A stretch of 64,000 bases of DNA from Heterohyrax brucei. Lineage: Eukaryota > Chordata > Mammalia > Hyracoidea > Procaviidae. The position numbers and the translations under genes were made by a program. The number at the start of each line of letters is the position of its first letter. The first letter of the stretch is position 1. Positions 1-12,177 of this stretch are shown here, one piece after another. The notes beneath the pieces were generated by a model that was given only the letters and a program-made list of their open reading frames with translations, searched no databases and was not told the origin of the DNA. The DNA lies in contig CM053141.1 of the NCBI GenBank assembly GCA_028571685.1, positions 70,665,833 to 70,729,832 of the forward strand. The letters are read 5' to 3'.

Positions 1-1104
1 AAACAGTTGTTTCTGAAAAAAATACTACTGTTGAGATAGACTGTCAAGTGTTCTTTCCCTTCCTCCCCTTCCTTCCCAAGAAAACCAAAACAGGAAACAA
101 ATAGGATGCCTATTTTTATGGTCTTTAAAGAATTTCTACTTTAAATAGTTTTCTTACTTAGGCAAAGAACAAAGTAGGTATTTAATATTACAGAGTTGCT
201 GCTTACCTTCCTACCCATAAGAAAAAACTCTCTTGGCACTTTTAGTGTTGACTGTTTTCTAGCAAACTTGTGGGTGAGTAGCATAACCAGTGTATTAATT
301 TTGACTTATGATTACACCCAGTGCAGCCTTAGCCAAACAGTCTCTTGGGATTACAAAGGCATAGAATTAAATTTCCCAAGTTGGAAAAGAGGCTTTCAGA
401 AATGAATTTCTTTCTCCACTCTGAGTGACTTTGCTACAATTTCCCTGGGGAGGTTGCTAGGCATTTATTGGATCTCCATGTTAGGAAAATTCTTTCTAGC
501 ATTTCAGTCTGAAGGTGTTTTATCCCCCCTTGACCACAGTTTTGTGTTGTAAAGGCTGCATCTAATCTCTTTTGTGTTTGTGTTTATAAGATGTTGCTAG
601 ATGACCATCATTTTCTATTATCTTTTGTACAGTCCTCATGCATTAATTGTCGTAGTCATTCCTAGTTAGGCAGAGGTCTGCTAAACACTGAAAGACAAGG
701 GAGGCCATGTGACCACTCGACTTGGGTCTGATTCGTACAACCTCAGCACAGCTGTTGGCCTTCCTGCACTCCTGAGCTCTGGCTGGGACATGAGAAACTT
801 CATTTCTGCCTCTGACGCTGTTTTGTTGCTCTTGGCTACTGCACAGAAACTCACATCCTGTGTACTTTTAAAAATACTCATCTTTCAAGCACTTGTATTT
901 ATGGTGGGTTGTATGGGAGATACATGTGGAAATGATATAGATATATATACATAACGTTTTCTAATGAAATGAAGCATAAGCTATTGAAAGGGTTATTATT
1001 TGAAGACATTTTTAAAAGGTCCCTTTAAAACCTTCATTTTAGTTATTAAGTTATAGCATCTTCTTGGGTATTAAATCAGACGTATGGCCTCTTCTCTGTG
1101 CTGG
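1..1104. other. Unique intronic sequence
   Basis: No repeat family recognised. AT-rich, with no splice-flanked open frame. A short TA-rich run lies near 935-950. Confidence 0.5.
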
Positions 1105-1770
1105 TATTTTGTTAGTTCAGAAGGGGCTTTTGTGGATAACTTCATGAATCAGCATGAGTACAGTAGCTAAATCAATAGAAATTGCTTTAGTATCCCTTTT
1201 CCACTTTTCAGTAATTTGACAGCAGTCACCCATGAGGCACACTCTATCTCTGACCCTAGCCACCAGACCTAGGTTAAAAGGACATTGTCCTTTAGGCTGC
1301 CAAAAAGACAGATGCCAGTTGCAAGTTTGGTAGTTCATGTGACACACTGACCTGATGACTCCCCCTTCTTCTTTGGGTTTAGTAATTCCCTGGAACAATT
1401 CATGGAACTGATAGAAATCACTATACTTATGTTTATAGATTTATTATAGCAAAATAACATAAATCAGGATTGTCATAAGGGAAAATGTATGGACAAGGTC
1501 TAGGAGGGTACACAATGTGGAGCTTCCATATCCCAAAGAGAGACATGCACTCTCCTACCTGCATCTATGTCTTTCACCAACCAGGAAGCTCTCTGAGCTT
1601 CCATGGGCAGGGCCTTTATCAGCCTGTTATGATTGCACGTGCATAAAAGGCCAAATCATGCCTCCTAAGGGTAGGGCACTGGCCTTCCAGGTGAGTATTT
1701 TCTTGTATTGCCACAATCCACTTGTTAGATCAAATGCTTAAGTGTAGTGTAGAGGTTTCAGATAAAGGCA
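1105..1770 (-). mobile_element. Old LTR, probably ERVL-class, antisense
   Basis: The stretch around 1390-1640 resembles a known mammalian LTR type read in reverse: a TTTATTATAGCAAA block (reverse of the polyadenylation region), then text related to 'accaaccaggaagctctctg'. I cannot name the subfamily and the outer edges are approximate. It is an old, broken solo-LTR-like fossil that predates the afrotherian SINEs around it. Confidence 0.45.
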
Positions 1771-1889
1771 CTTCAGTTATTCCCAGGGTTACTTCACAGG
1801 GACCAAGAATAAAGTCCCAGATTGTTTTCCATTACTTCACAGTATTGAAGCCTCCCTTCAGCATATACTGAATTTATGATCTGTATAAG

Positions 1890-4370
1890 ACTCTAGGAAC
1901 ATTAAGAGTTCAACAGAGGCTGATCAATGAGAGAAAGAATGTGATTGACTCTGTGGAGGCATCCACCGAGGACCATGCAGCTCTGGCAGATAGGTATAGT
2001 GTAAACATGGTTATGTGGTCTGCCGTCTGCTGGCAGTTTTCAGAAAAGAGGGGCTCAGGGCTTGGCGGACAACCTCAAAGGTATCTACTGCAGGAATGTT
2101 TTGTGCGTTTGAATGTAGTACAACTTCTGGCTAGCTTTGGTGGCCAGCTGGGAAGAGCAGTGTCCATACCACTTGGGTTCACCCCACCCACACTGGAGAT
2201 CAGCAGATGGGAATATGTGAAAGCACCTTTAGGAGCTCCCAGCAGGACACAGATCACCCTTTGGGCCTCCCTGCTATACTATAGCTGAACAACTGGCCAT
2301 GCCTGTTAGATGAGAAGGTGAGAAATACCATGACCACAGATGAACAAACAACAAAGAATGCCTGGTCTGACATAACCAAATAAAACAAAAACACAAGACA
2401 GAACAAAGGGATCTGCGGTCAGTAAACAAAGAAAATAAAAGCCAAAGGTCCCAAAGACAGCAGAATATATCAAAATATTTAAAAAAGGCAAGAAGGTGTC
2501 CAAAATAAAACACCAGAAGACCTTCCAGTAGGAGAAAAGGTGTTAGAATTACGTGACAGAGAATTCACATCTCTAATATTCAGAGTTATCAGAGAGTTGA
2601 AGCAAAAATCAGACAAAAAAATGAAAAAATAGACGAATTCATGGAAAGGGAAGACAGATTCGTGAAAGTAATACAGAAACAAAATGGCAAAATAAATTCA
2701 TAACTAGAAACCATACAACAGTAACATTTAGAAATCCAAAAGATAAACAGCAAGATTTTAGAAATGGGCTGAGGAGCATGTTTGAAATGATAAAAGAAAG
2801 GATGGGTGAAATTGAAGATTAAACAGTTGGATACATCTCTGAGGAAAAATCAGAAAAAAGAATGAAGAAACCCTGAGAATTATGTGGAACACAATCAAAA
2901 ATAAAAAATTGCGAGTGATTGGTGATCCAGAACAGGGGAAAAAAATAGAAAACCCAGGAAGGATCATTGAAGAATTGCTGACAGAAAACTTCCCTGATGT
3001 TGTAAAAGATGAAAAGCTGACCATACAGGAAGCTCAACAAATCCCATATAGGATAGATCCTAAAAGGAAATCATGAAAGTATATCATAATCACACTTGCT
3101 AAAACAAAAGAAAACATTAAGAGAGCATCTCGAGAAAAACAAAAAAGTCACAGAGAAGAAACTAGAAGACTAAGCCCTGATTATTCCACGTAAGCTATGC
3201 CAGAGAAGCAGACAATGAGATGCATATATATATATATATATGTAAAACCTTGAAAGAAAAACTTGCCAACCAAGAATAAATAATATATCCTGCAAAGCTC
3301 TCATTCAAATATGATGATGAAATTAGAACATTTCCAGATAAACAGAAATTAAAGAATTATGTAAAAACTAAGCCAAACTTACAAGAATTATTAAGGAGAA
3401 TTCTTCAGTCTGAGAATAGACAACATCAGATCACAGCCTGAATCTAGAACACATTATTGTACTAGTAAGGTACCAATGTAGAAAGTCAACTCTCAAGGAC
3501 TGTACAAAACCAAGAGAGTTACAAGGAACCAGAGAGGTTAATTTGAAATGATAACATCAGAGCCATAGAACAGGGAGTAAAGAAATGGTGTAGAAGTGGA
3601 ATTTTCTAATGGAGTCAAAGGCAAGGCACTACCATATATCAATAGACTGATTTAAAGCTAAGAAGATGAGAGTAAATTTCAAGGTAACCACAAAGAAAGT
3701 TAATAAAGCTACTCATTAAGGAAGAAAAAAAAAAAACGTTTTAATACAAACAAATGAAAAAGAAATCCACAGACCAAAGAAATTCAGCACAGGGGAGTAA
3801 GAGGAACAAAGAAAATGTTAACACAACCACTAAAAAAAAAAAAAAAAGAAAATACTATAGAAGACAACAATAAACTCACACATGTCAGCAGTTACACTGA
3901 ATGTGAGTGACATAAATGTATTCATAAAGAGACAGACAGTGACAGAATTGGTGAGTATACAAAATCCACCAATATGCTGTTTACAAGAGTCGTACCTTAG
4001 AAACAGAGATGCCTGGTACTAGTACAACAACAGATACGTTAACCATCGGAACAGAATCGAGAACCCAGATTTCAGTCCATCCACCTGTGGTCTCCTGATC
4101 TTTGACGAAGGCCTGAAGTCCATCAAATGGTTAAGGGACAGTCTTTTTAGCAGATGGTGCTCACAAAACTGAATGTGATCACATCACATGGAGCAAACTG
4201 GAAGGAATTATGCTGAGTGAAATGACTCAATCACAGAAGGACAGATGTTATGTGAGACTCATGAAAAGGTTTACACATAGAGAGAAACAATCTTTTATGG
4301 TTACCAGGGTTGGGGGAGGTAAGAATGGTAAAATGAATAAATGAATAATAAAAACAAAAAGTAAGAAAAA
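1890..4370 (+). mobile_element. L1 with ORF2 core missing (HAL1-like), sense
   Basis: The element reads ORF1 to 3' end in the + direction but skips most of ORF2. At 2882-3076 the frame gives LRVIGDPEQGKKIENPG and later ENFPDVVKDEKLTIQEAQQIP, which matches the L1 ORF1p region leading into the RNA-binding and C-terminal domains (usually L-RIIGVPE... and ENFP...QEAQRVP). Downstream 3150-3420 matches L1 'CCAGATAAACAGAAATTAA'-type text. At 4010-4195 there is late ORF2-like sequence (GGAACAGAATCGAGAACCCAG, then CTGATCTTTGACGAAGG), followed by the 'ATTATGCTGAGTGAAATGA' stretch typical of the L1 3' end. Multiple stops show it is dead. It is either a HAL1-type element (ORF1 plus 3' end) or an L1 with an internal deletion; the late ORF2 text slightly favours a deleted L1. 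The 5' boundary is uncertain: 1890-2300 could be its 5' UTR. Confidence 0.7.
3223..3242. repeat. (TA)n microsatellite
   Basis: About nine TA units inside the L1-like element. Confidence 0.9.
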
Positions 4371-5125
4371 GAGTTGATAGTAAGGATATCACATACTCCT
4401 GTTGAGTGAAAATTTGACTCCTAATGAGCCTTCTTCCCTGTGGGATAGCACAGTGAAATAAAGCGGGGAATAAGAAAAACGAGGCTTTAAAGTTTTCTTT
4501 TTCTCTTTAAGTGGAAGGATTTCCTATGTTGTAAACTATCAGCTGAGTAAACATTAAGGCCAAGTGTTTAATTGGTTATACGTTACCCAGAATTATTTAC
4601 AAAATGAGATGAAATACAATATTCAAATCTTCTTGCATGGTGCTTCACTGACTGGCTTTTTTAAACTCATTCAAATTTGGGCAAACACCAAGATCCACTA
4701 CATTTTTAAAACAAGATGCAGTTAAAGCACATATCTTTGTTTTTTCCGCTTTGAGTATTTGTGTTACATTTTTGTATTTTTTCCGCTTTGAGTATTTTGT
4801 GTTACATTTCAGAAATGTTTAGGATCAACATTCCTGGATTTATGCTAAAATGTTTTTTTAGGCATTAGCCATAGTCATTGGACGATTATCTTGAGAACAG
4901 GGAAGAGTTACCTTCACAGAGATGTTAAATATGAGTAGTAGGAATAAGCATTCCTGTTTTAATGTGGTAGTAATGGTAACGGTATAGTAGCTAACATTTA
5001 TCGAAGACATACTATGTCTTTCCAGCCTTCAGTAGTTCATTGTGAGGTAAGATTTTGGATAGTGATATTGTTTAACATGAGCTAACCGAGATTTCTATCA
5101 GGAATGATTTTCTTAATGTGTTTTA
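4371..5125. other. Unique sequence with a short tandem duplication
   Basis: No repeat family recognised. At 4739-4811 a unit of about 36 bp (core CCGCTTTGAGTATTT, then GTGTTACATTT) occurs twice, differing by a one-base indel. Confidence 0.55.
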
Positions 5126-5890
5126 TTAACTTAGTTTTGGCACCCAGTAAGGTGATTACATTGCAGCTGTTTGTGTTTTGGTAATACTTTTAGGATTTTT
5201 GCATCAATATTTACTAGTAAGATGTACTTCTGTTTCTTGTACTATCTGTTGAAGTTCTGATATAAAGGTTATTTTTTAAAATTAAATAGAAACATTTCCT
5301 TCATTTTCTGGGCCATGTATTACTTTAGCAAAATATTCTGTTTCTTAAAATTTTCAAAGTGCTCCCCTGTGAATTCATTGTCAGCATTGTTTATTTCCAT
5401 ATAGTTATTGAATTGCTCAGAGTCTACTTCTTGAGTAAATTTTGGTAATTTATATCTTCCTACAAATTATCTCTTTCACACAGTACTTCATAGTTTTTGG
5501 CATAAAATTTTATATATATTCCCTTTTCCTTGTATTAAATCTTCTTTGTCTCTATAGTGATAACCATTTTCTTATTTCCAGTGTATAATTGTATTTTTAC
5601 TTTTTTGATGAGCTTTGCAAAAGATTTGTATTTATATTGATCTTTTCAAAGAACCAGTTGTTCTACTATTTATATTCTAATCATTTAATTTCTGCCTTTA
5701 TCTTTAATGATTCTTTTGCTTCACTTAATGTTATTTTCTTTCTTTTTTTTTTTAAGCTTATTGAGTTGACTCATTTAATATTCTCTTTTTTGTTGTTGAA
5801 CAATGACAACTCTTGTTTTAGGTGACTTTTTTACTCATCTTCTTGTTCCTAAAACTTTAAATGTTTGTTCCTCTGTCTCTGCTCTTAGCT
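5126..5890 (-). mobile_element. L1 ORF2 fragment, antisense
   Basis: Reading in reverse, this matches the L1 reverse-transcriptase region: 'GGATTTTTGCATCAATATTTA' near 5193 and 'GATCTTTTCAAAGAACCAG' near 5640, both hallmark reverse-complement L1 ORF2 strings. Heavily mutated and truncated at both ends, so an old placental L1. Confidence 0.75.
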
Positions 5891-5929
5891 GATGAACTTG
5901 ATTCCTATCTTGCTGACAATTCAAAATAG

Positions 5930-8147
5930 CCACAAGAGAGTTTCCAGAGACTCCCCCAGCTCATCTCCCTACTTCTAGCTTCCCTCTCTCTCCTGCTTCT
6001 TGCTATAGGTAGCTATGTTCCAGTCCAAAGCCAGCTCCATACCTATGTCTTGATCCTGTCTTCTCTCCCCTAGTCAAAGGAAATATGACCATTGGTTCTC
6101 TCTCCTCTCTTATAGCATTCACTTTTTTTCTCTGTCTTGCTCTTGGTTCATTCTTGTCCACAAAAAAGTGTGCTGTTACAGTTTTATCTTTCTTAAACCT
6201 CTTGCCCTGACTTTCTCATGAAATGCTCAAATTCATTGCTCTGCTTTGCAGTTAAATTCTTCTAACAAATGTTTTCTACTGAGCCTCAAATTCGTCTCCC
6301 GAGAGTTTCTTTGGAACCCGTTTTACTGTGAGAGTTTCATCACATTCTATAAAGACAACTTTTGGCAGGGTCATTAGTGACCTCCATTGGTCATTGATCT
6401 TGTTCAGTGATCAATTCTCTGGGGTGGGGTAATTGATCATCCCTCTTGCTTCATGTATGGTCCTCATTCAACTTTTAAGAACCTCAAACTTAGTTGTGTT
6501 CCTACTTCACTGGTTGCTGCTTCTCTCTTTTGCTGGTTCCTTCTTTTCTTTGTTACCTTTTCATTGTTGGAGTGACCCAGAGTGTAATCTGAGTTTCATT
6601 TCCTGTTTATTTTTACCCTCTCCTTTGTGTTCTCGTTCAGTACCATGACTTTAAATACTGCGTATGTACTTTTGGCCCCCAAATTTGTATCTCCAGCTCC
6701 GATCTCTCGCCAAGACTCCAGGCTGATGTATCCAACAGTCTACTCAGTATCTCTGCTTAGAGGTCTAATAGGCATCTCTAACTTAACGTGTGTCAAGCCA
6801 CACATCTTACCTCCCTGCCAATACTATTTTACTGATCTTCTCTATCTCAGTGAATGGACACTACATCTCTCCAGTTCCTCAGATTGTGTTGGAACCATCC
6901 TTGATTATATATGGTATATGAGGTCTGACATTCTAGAAAGAAGTGCTACATACCTCATTGCTGAATATCACTGTGGTCACCTTGAAAGTACTCCCCTTGG
7001 AAAGCTCCAATACCAGTGCCTAGTCCACCCTTCAAAGCAATTTTGGAACTCTTTTACTGGAATGGCCATCAGAGCTGTCGTCATACTACTCCTGGTGTCC
7101 TGAATGTCATCGAAACGTCTTCCTTTCAATATTTCCTTTATTTTGGGTAAAGAAAAAAGTCATTGGGAGCCAAATCAAGTGAGTGGGGAGAGTTTTTCAA
7201 TACAGTTATTTATTTACTGGGTAAAAATTGCCTCACAGACAACTATACAGTTACGTTTGCAAACTGTATGCAATGGTCATCCCAGAAAGAGTTCCAAAAT
7301 TGCTTTGAAGGGTGAGCTGGCATCAGTGTATAGCTTCCCAAAGGGAGTACTTTGAAGATGATCGTATTGATATTCAGCAATGAAATGTGTAGCACTTAGA
7401 ACAATTAAGTTCATAGGCTTAGTTGTCGGACCTCCTATCAAGGCCACTGGATAATTCTCATGGCTTTACCTTAAAACATATCCAGAATCTGATCACTTCT
7501 CACCTTCTTTGCTGAAGGAGCACTGGTCTGAATCACCACCATGTCTAATCTCATGGGTAGTGTCCCAAATTGTCTGTTACTGAGCCCTGTAATCTCTGTT
7601 CAGCAGAGCAGCCAGAATGATCCTTTGAAAGTGTCAGCCACACTTTTGCTCAGAACTCTGCAGTTGCTAAACATTTTACTCAGTCTTTACACTTGATTTC
7701 ATCCCTGATACTCGTGGCTGATTCTTTCTCCCCCTCACCCCACTAACCATGTGGCTTCCTTGCTGTTATTGGATCTGCCAGATGTGCTGCCACCTCAGGG
7801 ACTCTGCTGTGGTTGCTTCCTCTGTTAAAGGATTTTTTTTGTCTAGCAGCTTCAGGTGTTCACTAAAGCTGATCTTCTAAATGAGGCTTACGCTGACCAT
7901 CCCACTTAAAGCTCTTCTCAGCTGTTATCTCATTTACTTTGCTGTAATTTTTTTCATGTATCACTTTTGTCTTAACAAGTTATATAAATTATTGTATTTG
8001 TTGTTTTTTTACATGACCTCCACTTTTCAAGGTGGTACCACAATGTAAGTATCAGGTGATTTCTACTAATGTGTTTGTCCCATGCACTTAGAACAATATC
8101 TGGCAAAGAGAAGGAATGCAACAAGTATTTGTCAAATGAGTGAATGA
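5930..8147 (+). mobile_element. L2 LINE, sense, split by a mariner
   Basis: The left half (to about 6918) aligns to the L2 ORF2 reverse-transcriptase region: 'CCCAAATTTGTATCTCCAGC' near 6678 follows the position where the YADD motif belongs, then 'CTAATAGGCATCTCTAACTT'. The right half (7437-8147) continues with 'CATATCCAGAATCTGATCAC', 'CAGCCAGAATGATCCTTT' and ends in the classic L2 3' terminus (AGAACAATATCTGGCA ... GTCAAATGAGTGAATGA). The two halves join across the mariner at 6919-7435. Many stops; an ancient fossil LINE of about 1.7 kb. Confidence 0.85.
6919..7435 (-). mobile_element. Fold-back non-autonomous mariner (517 bp)
   Basis: Bounded by TA dinucleotides at 6917-6918 and 7436-7437, as Tc1/mariner insertion requires. 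The left part is the 3' end of a mariner transposase gene in antisense (reverse translation gives a PPYSPDLAP-like region near 7160-7190 and a QNCFEGWT-like region near 7035-7060). After a junction near 7240 and a spacer of about 35 bp, the right part (about 7265-7435) is an inverted copy of the left end (about 6919-7085), giving arms of about 165 bp. The copy at 52678-53218 has the same architecture. It carries no transposase and would have moved in trans. Inserted in an L2. Confidence 0.8.
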
Positions 8148-8260
8148 CAGCTGTAATTTCTGTTGTTGTGAGAAGTACTGGCTGAAGCCCATGAATTTTG
8201 GTGTTTACCATTTTCATTGTCTGTAATTTCTAAGTGGATTCCTGAAATTGGATGTAGAGA

Positions 8261-8422
8261 AAACCCTGGTGACAGTGGTTCAGGGCTATGTCTGCTAACC
8301 AAAAGATCAGTAGTTCAAATCCTCCAGGCATTCTTTGGAAACTCTGTGGAGCAGTTCTACTCTGTTCTGCAGGGTCACTATGAGTCAGAATGGACTCGAT
8401 GACAGGGAGTTTGGTTTTGTGG
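8261..8422 (+). mobile_element. AfroSINE
   Basis: Starts AAACCCTGGTGAC; has CTGCTAACCAAAAGATCAG and ends ATGAGTCAGAATGGACTCG plus GTTTGGTTT tail. Short form, lacking the GGAGAAAGA block of the long form. Confidence 0.9.
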
Positions 8423-8739
8423 TCTGGAGGTAGAGAGATGGCGTTCCAGGGAAGGCAGGAGTCACAGTTATGGTAAGAAGTTAGCAGAGCTGTGTCTTGA
8501 TGTTCCAGATCAGCTTCTGAGGTGGAAAATGAGACAGACACTAGACTTTGGAAAAGAGATGGGCCTGAGTCCAGGAAGGTGCTAGGAGAATTATGTAGCA
8601 GTTTCCTACTTTTTAAAAGTAGTATCATTAATGTAGAGAGGGTGTGCTACGAACATAAGCCTGGGCATATTTCTACCATATGATTACAATTGGTTCTTTC
8701 TAGATTCTGGCATTAGTTTGTGCTTTTGGCAGGCTTGAG

Positions 8740-8782
8740 TTTTTTTTTTTGTTGTTGTTGTTTGTTTGTTTGTTTTCTTTTT
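8740..8782. repeat. T/G-rich simple repeat
   Basis: A T run passes into GTT and then GTTT units. Confidence 0.85.
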
Positions 8783-9955
8783 TGGTGCTAATGTGACTAT
8801 TCACTCTTATTTACATTGTCTGGGATATCTTAGTGAGAAATTGGCAGAAGGATCACCAGGAATTTGCAGGAGGATCCATTATTAACCAGAAATCTGTTAT
8901 TGTAAGATGTGCGCTCTAGAAAGTTCTTTTTTTCTATTGGTTATTTAGATGATTCTTCAACACAGTGAAATCTAAGAATTGTTGACTCCAGTTTTCCTGC
9001 TAAACCTGATTTATTTGGTGCCCTGAGAAGCAGTCTAGAACCAAATTTGTTTCACTGCTGTGCAAATGATAGTGCTGTAGATTAGAACTGCTGAAAGAGC
9101 GTTAGTTACAGAGAAATACCTTTGAAAGAACATTTAGTGATGGTGAAATTTATAGAAGACAGCTCCTCTGTAAGCAGTTACATTAACACCTCTCCCTCTC
9201 TCCTTGTGCCAAATACATGGCCAGAATATTTCTGGGGACAGTGGGCTGAAGGGAACCAAGGAATATATTTTGGAACATTTAACTCAAGTACATGAAATAT
9301 AAGATTATCATTTTTACTGAAATTATTCTTACTTCCAAGAAAACATGGTAATTCCACATTGGCCTGTCTTACTCAGCAAAATGTTAATTTTCCTCCTGGC
9401 AGTAGAAGCAACTCTGTTCTTGTTTTACTCCTTTCTCTTTCCTTTATAACATTTAACATTATTTGATTCTTGGTGTTTTGGTTGTTGATTTTTTTTATAA
9501 AGAGGACACTTACAAGGTGTGGAGCATAGAGAAATTCAAAGCAGGATTTTGTGTATTGAATTTTTACCTGGTGAACCAAGATGTCAGTTAGATCAAGTTG
9601 TAAACTCAAAGAGAAAATTATACAACTGGGATTCTGGCTGTGGGTAATGAGTTATGGATTTGGATCATTCTTGCCCTAATTTGGTTACTGGAGAGTGTAC
9701 TTAATGTATTAGAAAAATTTCAGAGTTTTTCAAATAGTGTCATTTTAGAATGTGAGGTCATTTATAATGGTGGATCTTTTCAGAAGTTTTGCCTACAGAA
9801 TTTTACTAGGTGATGTCTTTAAATAGTAAATTCCTCCTTTAGATTGAATCATCCATTTCTTTTTCTTTGTTTCATTTTTTTCTTTTTGAGAACACTCAAA
9901 AATGATTGTTGTCTTAGTTTTTCAGCTAAATCTGCCTGGCTCTTAATGGAATATA

Positions 9956-10134
9956 TGTTTTAAATAAATATTCGTATTTTTCTAGTCGTACTTTTGTTCT
10001 CTGTAAGTTTGTCGGTTTTGCTTAACTTGTATCTCAATGACATGTCTGTTTTAAATAAATATTCCTATTTTTATAGTCATACAATTTTTTCTTTATAGGT
10101 TTCTGCCAGTTCTGCTTAATTTATATCTGAGTGA
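9956..10134. repeat. Diverged tandem duplication, about 90-bp unit
   Basis: TTTTAAATAAATATTC begins both units (9956-10046 and 10047-10134). Both continue with TATTTTT-TAGTC-TAC, a T-rich stretch, TTCTGC/TTTTGCTTAA and TATCTSAATGAC/TATCTGAGTGAC. The copies differ at many positions, so the duplication is old. Confidence 0.8.
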
Positions 10135-10544
10135 CAAAGTGATATACTTTTTTTATTAGAAAAACTTGATAAATCTTTTATTTGATTTAGAGGAAAATTT
10201 AAAAATGGGTTCACATTCTCTTACACTTTCAAAAATTGTTCATGAAGTTGTTTTAATAGAAATTGCTGAAGTACATGTGTGAAATTTAGTCTTAAGCTGC
10301 AAGAACATATGCATATTTTATCATTCGTACATTCTTAATCTGATTTTTAAAATGGTTATAAATATTGGATGTGCCCAGGACTTATTATCCTAAATGAATA
10401 AGATGCCTGGTAGTTCATTTAGTCAGCTTCCTCAGAGCTTTAATGGTTTTATTGTTGATAAATAGAAATGCTGAAAATGTGGATATTTAAAAGCTCGTGC
10501 CAAGTAAGGAAATACCTTTTTTCAAATAGTTACTTCCAAAAGTC

Positions 10545-10704
10545 ACCAAAAACCCATTGCTGTTGAGTTCATTCTGATTCACAGCAACCCTATAGGACAA
10601 ATAGAACTGCCCTATAAAGTTTCCAAGGAATAGTTGGTAGGTTTGACTTGCTGACCTTTTTGGCTAGTGGCCAAGCTCTTGACCACAGTGCCACCAGGGC
10701 TTCC
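10545..10704 (-). mobile_element. AfroSINE
   Basis: Reverse orientation: CCAAAAACCCATTGCTGTTG at the left, GCCACCAGGGCTTCC at the right (head). Confidence 0.9.
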
Positions 10705-10984
10705 AAAAGGTACCAGGTACCTGAACATGTCTGCTTATACCCCAGGTACAGTCATTGTCTGAATTTTATGCATTCTAATTGGTCAGAACGTGTCTGTCTA
10801 GCTTTAACTTTCTCTCTGTTCTCATGTCATTGAGTCTACTGAAAGGAGTAGAGTATGGGCACAAAGTAGGATGCATCACACATGACTTTCTGTTTTCATT
10901 TTTTAAAATGGAAACATTTATTGTGTGGTAGGCAATATAATATGTGCTGGAGACTCAGCTGGATTAATTGTAGCGTCTGATCTT
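10705..10984. other. Unique intronic sequence
   Basis: Nothing recognised. Confidence 0.4.
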
Positions 10985-11847
10985 GATGCTATTCACTCAG
11001 TTATTCATTTATCAAGTATTTATTGCATGCCTCTTAGGTACCAGGCATTGGGATCTGTTAGTAATAAAACAGGCATATATTTGAGCTAACGTCCCCATCC
11101 CTAGTCACAAAGATAGACACAAAACAAGAGAAATACATTTATCTGTATAACCTAACATTTTATATACTTGTGTACACACACCCGCACACGCACACCCACA
11201 CATACCTACCCCAAATAAGGAAAAAAGAGGTCAGGAGAAGGACTGGAGATGGCAGAAGGAGTAGTGACACTGTTTTGAAATTTTAGACTGAGTGCCCAAG
11301 GAAGGCAGGGTTGTCTCAGAAGGTGACTTTGAGTGAAGACGTAAAGGAAGAAAATAAAAATCATGTCTAGTGGGGGAGGTGGGCACACCAAGTAGTCTAA
11401 CTTTCCCATAGTAAGGGGTCAGATAGGAGGCATTTCAGGGTACACTGGGATCCCAGAGAAGATGCAGTTAACCACATCCAGGAGTTCTGGCAACACTTGC
11501 TGGAAAATGAGACCCCTCTCAGGGGTCTCAAAGGAAGAACGAGAATAATAGGGTGAGCTGAGGGCTTGGGTTGAGCAAGCAGCTAGTTACTATGCAGGAT
11601 ACCATAACTGTTGATTGTTAACTACCAAGACTGAAGCTGCTGGAGAGGAATTTAGAGGAAATTCGGGACTGGCTGATGGAGGGCCTTGTATTCTGGGCTA
11701 AGGAGTTACTAAAGAGTTTTAAGCTGGGAATTGACAGGGTCAGATCTGCATTTTGAAGAGGTCATTCTGGCAAATGGTTGGGGGTTGATTTAAAGAGAAA
11801 CATGATAGTACAACAGAGACCAATTTGGAGGCTGCTATAATAGGCCC

Positions 11848-12011
11848 AGGAAACCCTGGTGGCTTAGTGGTTAAGTGCTATGGCTGTTTACCAAAGGTCA
11901 GCAGTTCAAATCTGCCAGACGCTCCTTGGAAACTCTATGAGGCAGTTCTTACTTTATCCTACAGGGTCACTGTGAGTCGGAATCAACTCAGCAGCAGTGG
12001 GTTTGGGTTTC
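11848..12011 (+). mobile_element. AfroSINE, first of a same-site pair
   Basis: Well-preserved short form (CCCTGGTGGCTTAGTGGTTA ... GAGTCGGAATCAACTCAGCA). Preceded by ATAATAGGCCCAG at 11837. Confidence 0.95.
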
Positions 12012-12018
12012 TAATAGG

Positions 12019-12177
12019 CCCTGGAGGTGTAGTGGTTAAGTACTACAGCTGTTAGTCAAAAGGTCAGCAGTTCCAATCTGCCAGGTACTCCTTGGAAACT
12101 GTCAAGCAGTTCTATTCTGTCCTGTAGGAACACTATGAGTCAGTAACTACTTGACAGCAGGGGGTTGTTTTTTTGGG
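12019..12177 (+). mobile_element. AfroSINE, second of a same-site pair
   Basis: Begins CCCTGGAGGTGTAGTGGTTA and ends near a GGGTTGTTTTTTTG tail. Flanked by TAATAGGCCC (12012-12021) and TAGTAGGCCC (12180-12189), which repeat the target of its neighbour. Confidence 0.95.

Larger units (their letters stand above)
8423..10544. other. Mostly unique intronic sequence
   Basis: No interspersed repeat recognised apart from the simple run at 8740-8782 and the tandem duplication at 9956-10134. AT-rich, no splice-flanked open frame. Confidence 0.5.

Noticed and set aside
6627-7103. 158-codon open frame, + strand
   Set aside because: Runs from L2 into the mariner and out of the frame of either element's protein.
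11167-11207. CRISPR-like or satellite array of CA units
   Set aside because: Simple CA-rich run without spaced repeats; the window is from a mammal.
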